Positions 7,452-13,950 of a stretch of 13,950 nt of DNA are shown piece after piece (positions within the stretch are counted from its first letter, which is position 1; the number at the start of each line of letters is the position of its first letter). The DNA lies in NCBI GenBank assembly GCA_018054005.1, contig JAGPKI010000016.1, forward strand, positions 4,625 through 18,574, written 5' to 3'. The notes under the pieces are model-generated. The model saw nothing but the letters and a program-made list of their open reading frames with translations, searched no databases and was not told the origin of the DNA. A program made the position numbers and the translations under genes. The DNA comes from Caldisericia bacterium (lineage in GTDB: Bacteria; Caldisericota; Caldisericia; UBA6126; JAGPKI01).

Positions 7452-10052
7452 ATGGATCTATTCTATAAGCTATCAGGCATAGAGACAGCAGAAAAACTTT
7501 CAACCAATATTGAGCTTGGTTTATCTGAAGAAGAAGCAAAAAAGAGACTTAAAAAGTATGGTCCAAATAAAATTAGTGAAGAGAAGGGGAAATCTCCCTT
7601 TAGTATATTTATATCTCAATTTCAAAGTATTTTAATAATAATTTTAATAGTTGCTTCTATAGTTTCTTTTTTCATTGGAGATACAGTTGAGAGTATTGCA
7701 ATACTTTTTGTTGTCGTATTAAATGCTATTCTTGGATTTGTTCAGGAGTATCGAGCTGATCAATCAGTTAAAGCTTTAAAAGAGCTTGTATCACCAGTTG
7801 CTAAAGTTATAAGAGATGGAAAAAGAAAAGAAATTCCTCAAGAAGAAGTTACAGTTGGAGACATCGTAATATTAGATTCAGGAGATAAGATTCCTGCAGA
7901 CTTACGCATAATTGAAAGCGCTAGACTTCAAATTGATGAATCGATACTCACTGGCGAATCTATAACAATAGATAAAACTGATGAAGTTATACAGAACGAG
8001 ATAAATAGTATTGGAGATATGATTAATATGGCTTTTATGGGCACTATAGTAACCTTTGGAAGAGGAAAAGGTATAGTAGTTAAAATTGGTAAAGATACTG
8101 AATTAGGTAAAATTGCTTCATTAACTCAAAATATAGAACTTGAAAAGACTCCTCTTGAAAAAAAGTTAGATTCATTTTCAAAAAGGCTTTCACTTATCCT
8201 TGGTATAATTTGTATTGCCATATTTGCACTAAATCTTAAAAATGCAGGAACAGGACTAAAAGCCATTCAAGATACATTTATTTTTGCAGTTTCACTTGCA
8301 GTTGCTGCAATTCCTGAAAGTCTACCAGCTGTTACAACTATAGTCTTATCATTAGGTATAGGAAGAATGAGCAAACGTAATGCAGTAGTTAAAAGACTTT
8401 CATCAGTTGAGACTCTTGGTTCTACCACTGTGATTTGCACCGATAAAACTGGAACAATTACTGAAAATAAAATGAAGGTTTCAGCTATTTACTGCGATGG
8501 AAAAGAATATGACATTGATAATGGTTTATTTCAAGATGGAACACTGAACAAAATTAAAGAAGTATCTTATTTTGATAATGATGCCATAATTGAAGGAGAC
8601 CGACAAATAGGTGATCCTACAGAGGTAGCACTTCTTGAAATTTGTAATGACTTGGATGAAAAATTCTCAAATATAAGGTTTAATAGTAGAATTTACGAGT
8701 TACCATTTGATTCAGTAAGGAAAATGATGAGCACAGTAAATGAAATAAATGGTAAAAAATATTTTTACACAAAAGGAGCGTATGAAGAAGTAGCAAAAAG
8801 CTCTAATATGGTTTTATATAATGAAAAACTAATCCCTTTTTCCGAACTCAAAAGTGATTTTGATAAAAAGGTTTTAGAGCTTAGCAGCAAAGGCTTTAGA
8901 GTGCTTGCAGCAGCATTTAAAGAAGTAAACAATGATTATACTGAAGATAATCTAACATTCTTGGGGCTTATTGCTATTAGGGATCCAATAAGAAAGGAAG
9001 TTTTTAATGCTATAGAAACCTGTAAAAAAGCAGGTATAAGAGTAATAATGCTAACTGGAGATCATATAGAAACAGCTAAAGCTTATGCAAGAGAGCTGGG
9101 ACTGATTGATAATACTAATATGGCTTACTCCCATGCAGATTTAGAAAAGATGAATGATTTGGAACTTAAAGAAGTTTTAAAAAAAGCAAATGTTTTTGCA
9201 AGAATAAACCCAGAAGATAAATATAGAATTGTAACTATTCTCAAAGATATGGGAGAAGTAGTAGCTATGACAGGGGATGGCGTAAATGATGCACCAGCAC
9301 TAAGAAAAGCTGATATCGGGGTCGCCATGGGTAAGAGAGGGACAGATTTAGCAAGAGAGGTCTCAGATTTAGTCCTTCTTGATGATAATTTTGCTACAAT
9401 TGTAAATGCAATCGAAGAGGGAAGAGTCATTTATGATAATATAAAGAAAACAATATTCTTTCTTTTATCCTGCAATTTTGGAGAAATTTTTCTAATTGTA
9501 AGTTCAATGATTCTATCCCTTAAAATGCCACTTGGGCCGTTACATTTATTATGGTTGAACCTATTAACTGATAGTTTTCCAGCATTGGCTCTTGGATTTG
9601 AAAAAGCGGAAGCAAATGTAATGTTTCCAAGAAAAGCAAAAGACAACGACATAATGAATAGAAGTTTTCTGATTGGCATAATTCTTCAAGCTATATTTAT
9701 TTCTTTTGGAGCTCTTTTGATTTATATAAGAAATTATTCCATAGAAAATTACGCATTTGCTGTAACAATGTGTTTTGCTGGAATAGTAGTGATCGAGCTT
9801 TTAAGAGCATTATCTGCTCGTTCTCAGAATGAATTTCTTTTAAAGATTGGAGTTTTATCCAACAAGAATATGCTATTAGCGCAATGCCTGTCGTTTGCTC
9901 TACTTTTACCTGCTCTTTATGGACCTTTATCAAGAATACTTTTTAATTCAGTTCCACTAAACTTTCAAAATTGGATAGAGATTATTATAGTATCAATTAT
10001 TGTACTTGTGCTTGCCGAATTAAGAAAGGTTTTTTTAAAAATTCACTCTTAA
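7452..10052 (+). CDS. P2A-type calcium-transporting ATPase
   Basis: This 866-residue SERCA/PacL-like pump is of full length for the family. It has the N-terminal cation ATPase domain (about 5-65), actuator TGES at 167-170, phosphorylated Asp331 in DKTGT, nucleotide-site KGA at 441-443, TGD at 535-537 and hinge TGDGVND at 607-613. Ion-site residues line up with SERCA: Glu289 in the M4 IPES turn, Asn675 and Glu678 in M5 (CNFGE), Asn703, Thr706 and Asp707 in M6 (NLLTD), and Glu782 in M8. Both calcium sites therefore look intact, and export of Ca2+ from the cytoplasm is the likely role. Mn2+ cannot be excluded. AAAGGAG precedes the ATG by about eight bases. It lies 23 bases after the protease gene and probably shares its promoter. 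Confidence 0.92.
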   Translation: MDLFYKLSGIETAEKLSTNIELGLSEEEAKKRLKKYGPNKISEEKGKSPFSIFISQFQSILIIILIVASIVSFFIGDTVESIAILFVVVLNAILGFVQEYRADQSVKALKELVSPVAKVIRDGKRKEIPQEEVTVGDIVILDSGDKIPADLRIIESARLQIDESILTGESITIDKTDEVIQNEINSIGDMINMAFMGTIVTFGRGKGIVVKIGKDTELGKIASLTQNIELEKTPLEKKLDSFSKRLSLILGIICIAIFALNLKNAGTGLKAIQDTFIFAVSLAVAAIPESLPAVTTIVLSLGIGRMSKRNAVVKRLSSVETLGSTTVICTDKTGTITENKMKVSAIYCDGKEYDIDNGLFQDGTLNKIKEVSYFDNDAIIEGDRQIGDPTEVALLEICNDLDEKFSNIRFNSRIYELPFDSVRKMMSTVNEINGKKYFYTKGAYEEVAKSSNMVLYNEKLIPFSELKSDFDKKVLELSSKGFRVLAAAFKEVNNDYTEDNLTFLGLIAIRDPIRKEVFNAIETCKKAGIRVIMLTGDHIETAKAYARELGLIDNTNMAYSHADLEKMNDLELKEVLKKANVFARINPEDKYRIVTILKDMGEVVAMTGDGVNDAPALRKADIGVAMGKRGTDLAREVSDLVLLDDNFATIVNAIEEGRVIYDNIKKTIFFLLSCNFGEIFLIVSSMILSLKMPLGPLHLLWLNLLTDSFPALALGFEKAEANVMFPRKAKDNDIMNRSFLIGIILQAIFISFGALLIYIRNYSIENYAFAVTMCFAGIVVIELLRALSARSQNEFLLKIGVLSNKNMLLAQCLSFALLLPALYGPLSRILFNSVPLNFQNWIEIIIVSIIVLVLAELRKVFLKIHS

Positions 10053-10076
10053 GTTAAAAGTTTTTAGGATTTTACA

Positions 10077-10103
10077 TTTATAGTTTTTTAATAAAACTAT
10101 AAA
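10077..10103. terminator. Perfect AT-rich inverted repeat after the Ca-ATPase gene
   Basis: TTTATAGTTTT (10077-10087) and AAAACTATAAA (10093-10103) are exact reverse complements around a five-base loop. It sits 24 bases past the ATPase stop, so it may end or protect that transcript. The stem is almost all A-T and no T-run follows on either strand, so it is not a classic intrinsic terminator. An operator for the next gene is an alternative. Confidence 0.4.
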
Positions 10104-10167
10104 TAATTGTGTATCAAAAAATACTAAAAAGAGTGTATTGCAAAAATAAACAAAAGGAGGCATTAAT

Positions 10168-10911
10168 GTGGAAACTGAAAATCCTTTAAGTCACAAAAAC
10201 GAATATACTCCACCTAAAGTTATTGAGTGGGATTTTAAAGTTCCACTTTACAATCGTTTTATTGTTCTCGATATTTTTAAAGTATTGGGGATTCCATTTT
10301 TAATCATATTAATTATTATATTTTGGAATGAATACTCGCTTCGAAGAAAAGGATATATCACGAATACTTCTGATTATAAGTATGCTCTTATTTTCCTTTG
10401 TATTTTTCTGCTTCTATCTATATTCTTGCTATGGTTAATTTATAGAAACCATTTTGAATCGCATTTTAAAATAGACCAGAAAGAGGCTTCAGTTTCATAC
10501 AAGGGAACTACAAAGAGAAAAAATGCCTTTGTTAACACTCTCTTAATTATTTTTGGAATTTCTTCGCATCGACCTGGCACAGTAGGAACTGGATTAATCT
10601 CTGCTTCTCGACAAATGGTTAGTGTAAATTGGAAAAATGTATTTAAGGTAGTTCTTTTTCCACGCAACCATGTAGTAGTTTTAAGAAATTCCTGGAGACA
10701 GGTTATGGTTCTTTATTGCACAAATGATAATTATGAAGAAGTTGCAAAATTTGCTACCACTAAAGTAACTTCAAGATGCGGACAAGTCAAAAAAGATACT
10801 ACAAAAATTAGGAAAGAACGAATTTTTATTGCTATATGTATCCCACTTGCTATTTTTTTGGTTTACTTCTTGGTGGTCTTTATAGATATTCATGGGAAAA
10901 CCCAGCATTAG
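10168..10911 (+). CDS. Membrane protein of unknown function, likely 5' part of a frameshifted gene
   Basis: I do not recognise the family. The 247-residue reading frame has a charged N-terminus, two membrane helices (about 38-53 and 72-92), a soluble segment at about 93-205 of alternating beta-like strands (FKIDQKEASVSYKG, VNWKNVFKVVLF, HVVVLRNSW), which could be a bacterial PH-like domain, then a basic linker and a third helix at about 217-239. GTG is the start: AAAGGAGG at 10153-10160 sits seven bases before it, whereas the overlapping ATG at 10166 opens a frame of only seven codons. Near codon 230 a T7 run, in the heptamer T TTT TTG, would let a -1 shift continue into the next reading frame and give a product of about 326 residues. 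Without the shift the frame ends shortly after in a poor tail (DIHGKTQH). Confidence 0.7.
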   Translation: METENPLSHKNEYTPPKVIEWDFKVPLYNRFIVLDIFKVLGIPFLIILIIIFWNEYSLRRKGYITNTSDYKYALIFLCIFLLLSIFLLWLIYRNHFESHFKIDQKEASVSYKGTTKRKNAFVNTLLIIFGISSHRPGTVGTGLISASRQMVSVNWKNVFKVVLFPRNHVVVLRNSWRQVMVLYCTNDNYEEVAKFATTKVTSRCGQVKKDTTKIRKERIFIAICIPLAIFLVYFLVVFIDIHGKTQH

Positions 10912-11147
10912 TATTACTTATTACATGTCTTATGGTTCTTACTATTATCTTAAATGGAAAAATGAGAAAATTTATGGCAAAGATTACTCTTATAAGTACA
11001 ATTTTACTACTTATATATGGACTTTACGTATTCTTTATTGATGGTTTTTACTTTGTTAATGATGGTGCAAGATTAATTGCCTTTCTATGCGGTATAACCG
11101 GAATAACCGCGATTAGTATTTTCTTAATTAGGAAAAGAGAATATTAA
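10836..11147 (+). CDS. 3' part of the frameshifted membrane protein (-1 frame)
   Basis: This 103-codon frame is -1 relative to the preceding gene and overlaps it by 76 bases. It encodes mainly hydrophobic segments: about 25-39 (ALVLLITCLMVLTIIL), 50-67 and 78-98. Its own ATG lacks a convincing Shine-Dalgarno site and yields an odd start (MYPTCYFF), so independent translation is unlikely. Joining at the T7 run (10853-10859) gives a smooth helix, PLAIFFGLLLGGLYRYS, followed by two more helices, which suggests one original five-helix protein. Whether a ribosomal or transcriptional slip still makes it, or whether this is an inactivating indel or a sequencing error, cannot be told from one sequence. 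Confidence 0.5.
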   Translation: MYPTCYFFGLLLGGLYRYSWENPALVLLITCLMVLTIILNGKMRKFMAKITLISTILLLIYGLYVFFIDGFYFVNDGARLIAFLCGITGITAISIFLIRKREY

Positions 11148-11210
11148 TTAAAAAAAGATGTATAATTTTCAAAATTGAAGTCCATGTTCTTACTCAATTA
11201 TCCTTAAAAT

Positions 11211-11993
11211 TTAAGGAGAATAAGATATTCTCTCTGGTAAAGTCCCATCAAAGTTTAATTTCATATCTTTAAAAGAAAGAGATCTTATATAAAGATTGGG
11301 TGTTTTTGTAATAATTTCATCTATAAAGTTTTTTTAGATTCTTTAAAGTTGTTTACAGTTCCTGTTATATTTAGTTTACTAAGATAGACTGATTCAATTT
11401 GAAATTCAGTAATTTTATTATTAACTATTTTAGCTTTTCCTTTTGTGTATAGAATGAAGGATTTGAAACCAAGAACTTAGAAGCTTTATCAATAGTTGAG
11501 TAAAATTGTTGAACTTCTTTATTGCCTTCTGCTCCATAAACTATTTCGAGCAATGACCAGGGGGATTAGGGAAGTTGATGAAGTTATATTATAAGCGCTT
11601 AAAGCATCCATTATTTTATCTCCGTATAGATTTAATGAAGTTACCATGTAACCATCTTGTCTATTTTTATAGTGATATTTTTTAATGGTAAATAATTCCA
11701 TTTAATATGTCTTGCTATGGCAGTTAATTCCTGTGAGGAAAGTTGTGTTTAATTGTAGTTTTACCATTAAATATTATGCTATCTTTCGGTGGCAAATTAC
11801 TATTAAGTTCTGTAAATTTAAAATTGATTTTCTTCTTTGCGCTTTCGAGATCTGCTAAAGTGTATTTGACTCCAAGGTCTTTCGGTTTATTTTATCCAAA
11901 TAAATTAGAAATCCCTGGAATAAATCCTAAATATTCTATTATTAGAACGATTACTAAAATTGGAATAAGCACTCTTAAAAGAATCTTTTTCAT
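11211..11993 (-). pseudogene. Decayed gene for a membrane-anchored protein (one stop, five frameshifts)
   Basis: Reading the minus strand from ATG at 11993 gives MKKILLRVLIPILVIVLIIE, a signal anchor, then EYLGFIPGISNLFG and a TAA at 11892-11894. The same frame continues with NKPKDLGVKYTLADLESAKK. Shifts near 11742 and 11660, at the G5 run 11560-11564, at T4 11441-11444 and at T7 11329-11335 are each repaired by one base. The repaired frame gives coherent text throughout: LSSQELTAIARHIKWNY, QDGYMVTSLNLYGDKIMDA, SLLEIVYGAEGNKEVQQFY, AKIVNNKITEFQIESVYL and KNFIDEIITKTPNLYIRSL. It ends at TAA 11211-11213 after about 260 codons. I do not recognise the family; a secreted lipid- or envelope-associated beta protein is only a guess. 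It lies 50 bases after tRNA-His and may once have been co-transcribed with it. On the plus strand the region holds only antisense frames. Confidence 0.8.
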
Positions 11994-12043
11994 ACTTTCC
12001 CTTTTTTGATTTATAATACAATATTAAAATTACTTCGATTAAT

Positions 12044-12121
12044 TGGGGTGAGTGAGGGGATTCGAACCCCCGACAACTGGATCCACAGTCCAGTGCTCTA
12101 ACCAGCTGAGCTACACTCACC
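12044..12121 (-). tRNA. tRNA-His(GTG)
   Basis: The cloverleaf is complete: acceptor GTGAGTG (5' strand) pairs with CACTCAC, D-stem GCTC/GAGC, anticodon stem CTGGA/TCCAG with loop CTGTGGA and anticodon GTG, and T-arm GGGGG-TTCGAAT-CCCCT. The His-specific extra G-1 is encoded (opposite 12121) and pairs with discriminator C73. CCA is encoded (12044-12046). Confidence 0.96.
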
Positions 12122-12142
12122 AAATTTAAATTAGTAAACATG

Positions 12143-12216
12143 TGCGCCTGGCGGGACTCGAACCCACGGCCACCTGCTTAGAAGGCAGATGCTCTATCCA
12201 ACTGAGCTACAGGCGC
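12143..12216 (-). tRNA. tRNA-Arg(TCT)
   Basis: Acceptor GCGCCTG pairs with CAGGCGC. The D-stem is GCTC/GAGC, the anticodon stem TCTGC/GCAGG with loop CTTCTAA and anticodon TCT, and the T-arm GTGGG-TTCGAGT-CCCGC. Discriminator A73 is followed by CATG, so CCA is not encoded and must be added. It is the first gene after the promoter and lies 21 bases upstream of tRNA-His in one transcript. Confidence 0.95.
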
Positions 12217-12234
12217 CTGTAATATTTCATTGCA

Positions 12235-12263
12235 ATTATCTATATTTTGATTAGTTTTGTCAA
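12235..12263 (-). promoter_or_regulatory. Strong sigma-A promoter of the tRNA-Arg/tRNA-His unit
   Basis: On the minus strand, TTGACA (12258-12263) and GATAAT (12235-12240) are separated by exactly 17 bases. Start would be near 12228, about 12 bases before the tRNA-Arg 5' end, as expected for a tRNA operon. Confidence 0.85.
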
Positions 12264-12364
12264 TATTTCTGTATTTCATTACTGTGAACTTATTTAATTA
12301 TTTAATCTTTGAACTCGAGTAATTCAGCACTATAAATGAATTTAATTAATTTTTTAAAGGTAAA

Positions 12365-12375
12365 TGTGATATAAT
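12365..12375 (+). promoter_or_regulatory. Extended -10 promoter of the ABC-2 exporter operon
   Basis: TATAAT at 12370-12375 is preceded by TGA at 12367-12369, an extended -10 (TGnTATAAT). The -35 region (TAATTT-like, about 12347-12352) is poor, which the extended element could offset. The start would be near 12381-12383, only about 14 bases before the ATG at 12396. Confidence 0.65.
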
Positions 12376-12395
12376 ATTTTGAAAAATCAATAAAC

Positions 12396-13331
12396 ATGCT
12401 TAGATGTGAAAAATTAGTAAAAATTTACAAGGGTAAAACTGAAGTTCGAGCAATAGATGATATTTCATTTAGTATTAATGATGCTGAAATTGTAGGGCTT
12501 TTAGGACCAAATGGTGCTGGAAAGACCACGACGATAAAATCTTTATGCTGTTTAATAAATCCTTCATCAGGAAAAATTTGGATAGACGGAATAGATGTAA
12601 CAAAAAACCCATATTTTGCCTACAATAAAATCACAAGTGTTCTTGAGGGTAATCGTAATATTTACTGGAGACTCACAGTCAAGGAAAACCTTATATTTTT
12701 TGCAGGGCTAATGGGCTACTCATATAAATATCGAAAGGATCAAATAAATGAGTTAATTAATATTTTCAAACTAAAAGAAAAAACAAACACTGAGGCTCGC
12801 TTTCTTTCTCGAGGTATGCAGCAAAAGCTTGCTATAGCTTGTGCACTAATAAAAGATACTGAAATAATTCTTCTTGATGAACCAACTCTTGGACTTGATG
12901 TAGAATCAACTCATGAAGTTCAAAACCTTTTAAAAAATGAAATGGTAAATAAAGGAAGGACCATACTCCTCAGTTCACACAATATGAGAGTTATAGAAAA
13001 TGTTTGTGAAAGAGTAATTGTAATTAATAAAGGAAAGATTGTAGCAGATGAAAAGTTAGATTCACTTAAAGATTTTTTTAAAGTGAATGCTTATAAGTTT
13101 GAAATAGAGGGTAGAATTGATAACAAGGTAAAAGAAGAGTTTCAAAAAATCTCATTAGGAACAAAATATACTGAGAACAGTTCAAAAACTGAAATAATTA
13201 TTGAGCTGAATGATTTTATGATTATTTATAAATTACTTGAAACTCTTAAGGACAATAATGCGAAACTTCTAAGTATTACGAGGATTGAACCTGATTTTGA
13301 AGATATATATTTAAAACTTGTGCAAAAATGA
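12396..13331 (+). CDS. ABC-2 type exporter, ATP-binding protein
   Basis: This 311-residue cytoplasmic ATPase has Walker A GPNGAGKTT at 37-45, signature LSRGM at 137-141 (the variant usual in ABC-2 / drug and Na+ exporters), Walker B IILLDE at 157-162, D-loop GLD at 166-168 and H-loop His195. The position normally held by the Q-loop Gln is Glu84, in LEGNRNIYWRLT, a form I associate with a subgroup of ABC-2 ATPases. Residues 220-311 are the C-terminal accessory domain of DrrA/CcmA-type proteins. Substrate cannot be read from the sequence. ATG12396 gives the normal N-terminus, but no Shine-Dalgarno site precedes it. The stop overlaps the permease start by 4 bp (ATGA), so the two form one transporter. 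Confidence 0.9.
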   Translation: MLRCEKLVKIYKGKTEVRAIDDISFSINDAEIVGLLGPNGAGKTTTIKSLCCLINPSSGKIWIDGIDVTKNPYFAYNKITSVLEGNRNIYWRLTVKENLIFFAGLMGYSYKYRKDQINELINIFKLKEKTNTEARFLSRGMQQKLAIACALIKDTEIILLDEPTLGLDVESTHEVQNLLKNEMVNKGRTILLSSHNMRVIENVCERVIVINKGKIVADEKLDSLKDFFKVNAYKFEIEGRIDNKVKEEFQKISLGTKYTENSSKTEIIIELNDFMIIYKLLETLKDNNAKLLSITRIEPDFEDIYLKLVQK

Positions 13332-13950
13332 AAAATCAATGGAATCTTTTTAGTACGATTTTTGTAAAAAGACTAAAACTAATTTTAAGATATCCTTTAA
13401 ATTTTTTCTCTTCAATAATAACTATTTATTTAATCTTTTTAGCAATATTTCTTGGGTCTAAGTATATGATTGGTAGTCAAGCTACAACTTTTTCAAATAC
13501 TATTGAGGGTATTATTGTGGGATTCTTTGTTTGGACTTACGCAATAAGTGGATATAGCACATTATCATGGGGATTAATGGAAGAAGCACAGACTGGTACA
13601 TTAGAACAGCTTTATATGTCTCCATTTGGCTTTGGAACTATTTCTATATTTATTGTTATATCTGATTTGATACTAAATGTTTTTTGGACTGTTCCATTTC
13701 TCTTACTTATGATGGTTACAACAGGTAAATTTTTACACCTTGATCTTTTGACAATTGTTCCTCTCCTTGTTCTTTCGCTAGCAAGTGCTTATGGTATAGG
13801 ATTTATTATGGGTGGATTAGGGCTTATTTACAAAAGAATCCAGTCTCTCTTTCAAATACTTCAATTTGTATTTGTTGGCTTTATTGCTGCACCAGTTGAT
13901 AAGATATTTGCTTTTAAATTTCTACCGCTTTCTTTAGGCACAAAACTAAT
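13328..13950 (+). CDS. ABC-2 type permease (3' end outside window)
   Basis: The frame opens at ATG13328, overlapping the ATPase stop by four bases, and runs to the window edge: 207 codons without a stop. It begins MKNQWNLFSTIFVKRLKLIL and holds membrane segments at about 27-43, 61-78, 104-127, 138-162 and 170-190. The EEAQTGTLEQLYMSP segment after the second helix is the recognisable mark of ABC-2 membrane proteins (TMEM family PF01061/PF12698 type). As a half-transporter it would dimerise or pair with a second permease downstream. Missing the C-terminus, its full length and substrate are unknown. Confidence 0.88.
   Translation, partial: MKNQWNLFSTIFVKRLKLILRYPLNFFSSIITIYLIFLAIFLGSKYMIGSQATTFSNTIEGIIVGFFVWTYAISGYSTLSWGLMEEAQTGTLEQLYMSPFGFGTISIFIVISDLILNVFWTVPFLLLMMVTTGKFLHLDLLTIVPLLVLSLASAYGIGFIMGGLGLIYKRIQSLFQILQFVFVGFIAAPVDKIFAFKFLPLSLGTKL

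Noticed and set aside
9125..9933. Minus-strand frames inside the Ca-ATPase gene
   Set aside because: They are shadows of a fully conserved P-type ATPase coding frame and have no start sites or domains.
10108..10160. Promoter ahead of the frameshifted membrane protein
   Set aside because: TTGTGT at 10108 has no acceptable -10 at 16-18 bases, so no promoter is called, although one is expected nearby.
11202..11216. CCTTAAAATTTAAGG palindrome as a terminator
   Set aside because: The arms leave no workable loop and no T-run follows on either strand; it also overlaps the end of the decayed gene.
11743..12009. Plus-strand 88-codon frame
   Set aside because: It is antisense to the decayed minus-strand gene, has no Shine-Dalgarno site and encodes no recognisable domain.
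11905..12141. Minus-strand 78-codon frame
   Set aside because: It runs through tRNA-His, so it is a chance opening and not a protein.

Overview
The window is AT-rich (by eye about 30% G+C) and looks bacterial. Most genes have Shine-Dalgarno sites, and several promoters are of the sigma-A type (TTGACA/TATAAT). The gene content is ftsE-ftsX-M23 hydrolase-S41 protease, a YitT family protein, a copper-amine-oxidase-type stalk domain protein and a P2A calcium ATPase. This suits a low-GC Gram-positive anaerobe (Clostridia-like) or a deep-branching lineage with similar content, such as Caldisericota or Coprothermobacterota. The exact lineage cannot be settled from this sequence.

Left part (1-6226, + strand). 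A sigma-A promoter drives a roughly 173-nt structured RNA that I identify as 6S RNA. Seventeen bases after it begins a run of closely spaced genes: an RseC/MucC-like membrane protein with three cysteines, a small YtxH-like protein, a secreted cohesin/Ig/stalk-domain protein, a YitT transporter-like protein, FtsE, FtsX and a coiled-coil M23 endopeptidase. The last four overlap each other (11, 17 and 4 bp) and are clearly translated together. FtsEX with a coiled-coil M23 protein is the known ATP-driven switch for wall hydrolysis at division.

Middle (6227-10052). A good promoter (TTGACC-17-TATTAT) precedes an S41 carboxy-terminal processing protease and a complete P2A Ca2+-ATPase. A perfect AT-rich inverted repeat follows the ATPase.

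Right part (10053-13950). A membrane protein gene is split by a -1 frameshift at a U UUU UUG heptamer. Convergent to it is a decayed minus-strand gene with one stop and five frameshifts, readable as the remains of a roughly 260-residue membrane-anchored protein. Upstream of that, on the minus strand, lie tRNA-His(GTG) and tRNA-Arg(TCT), with a strong promoter. Divergent from the tRNAs is an ABC-2 exporter operon (ATPase, then a permease cut off by the window end), apparently transcribed with a very short leader and no Shine-Dalgarno site.

No CRISPR array, insertion sequence, phage gene or defence system was seen. The most interesting points are the possible programmed frameshift, the placement of 6S RNA against an rseC-like gene, the cohesin/stalk architecture, and the cluster of lesions between about 10.85 and 11.9 kb.
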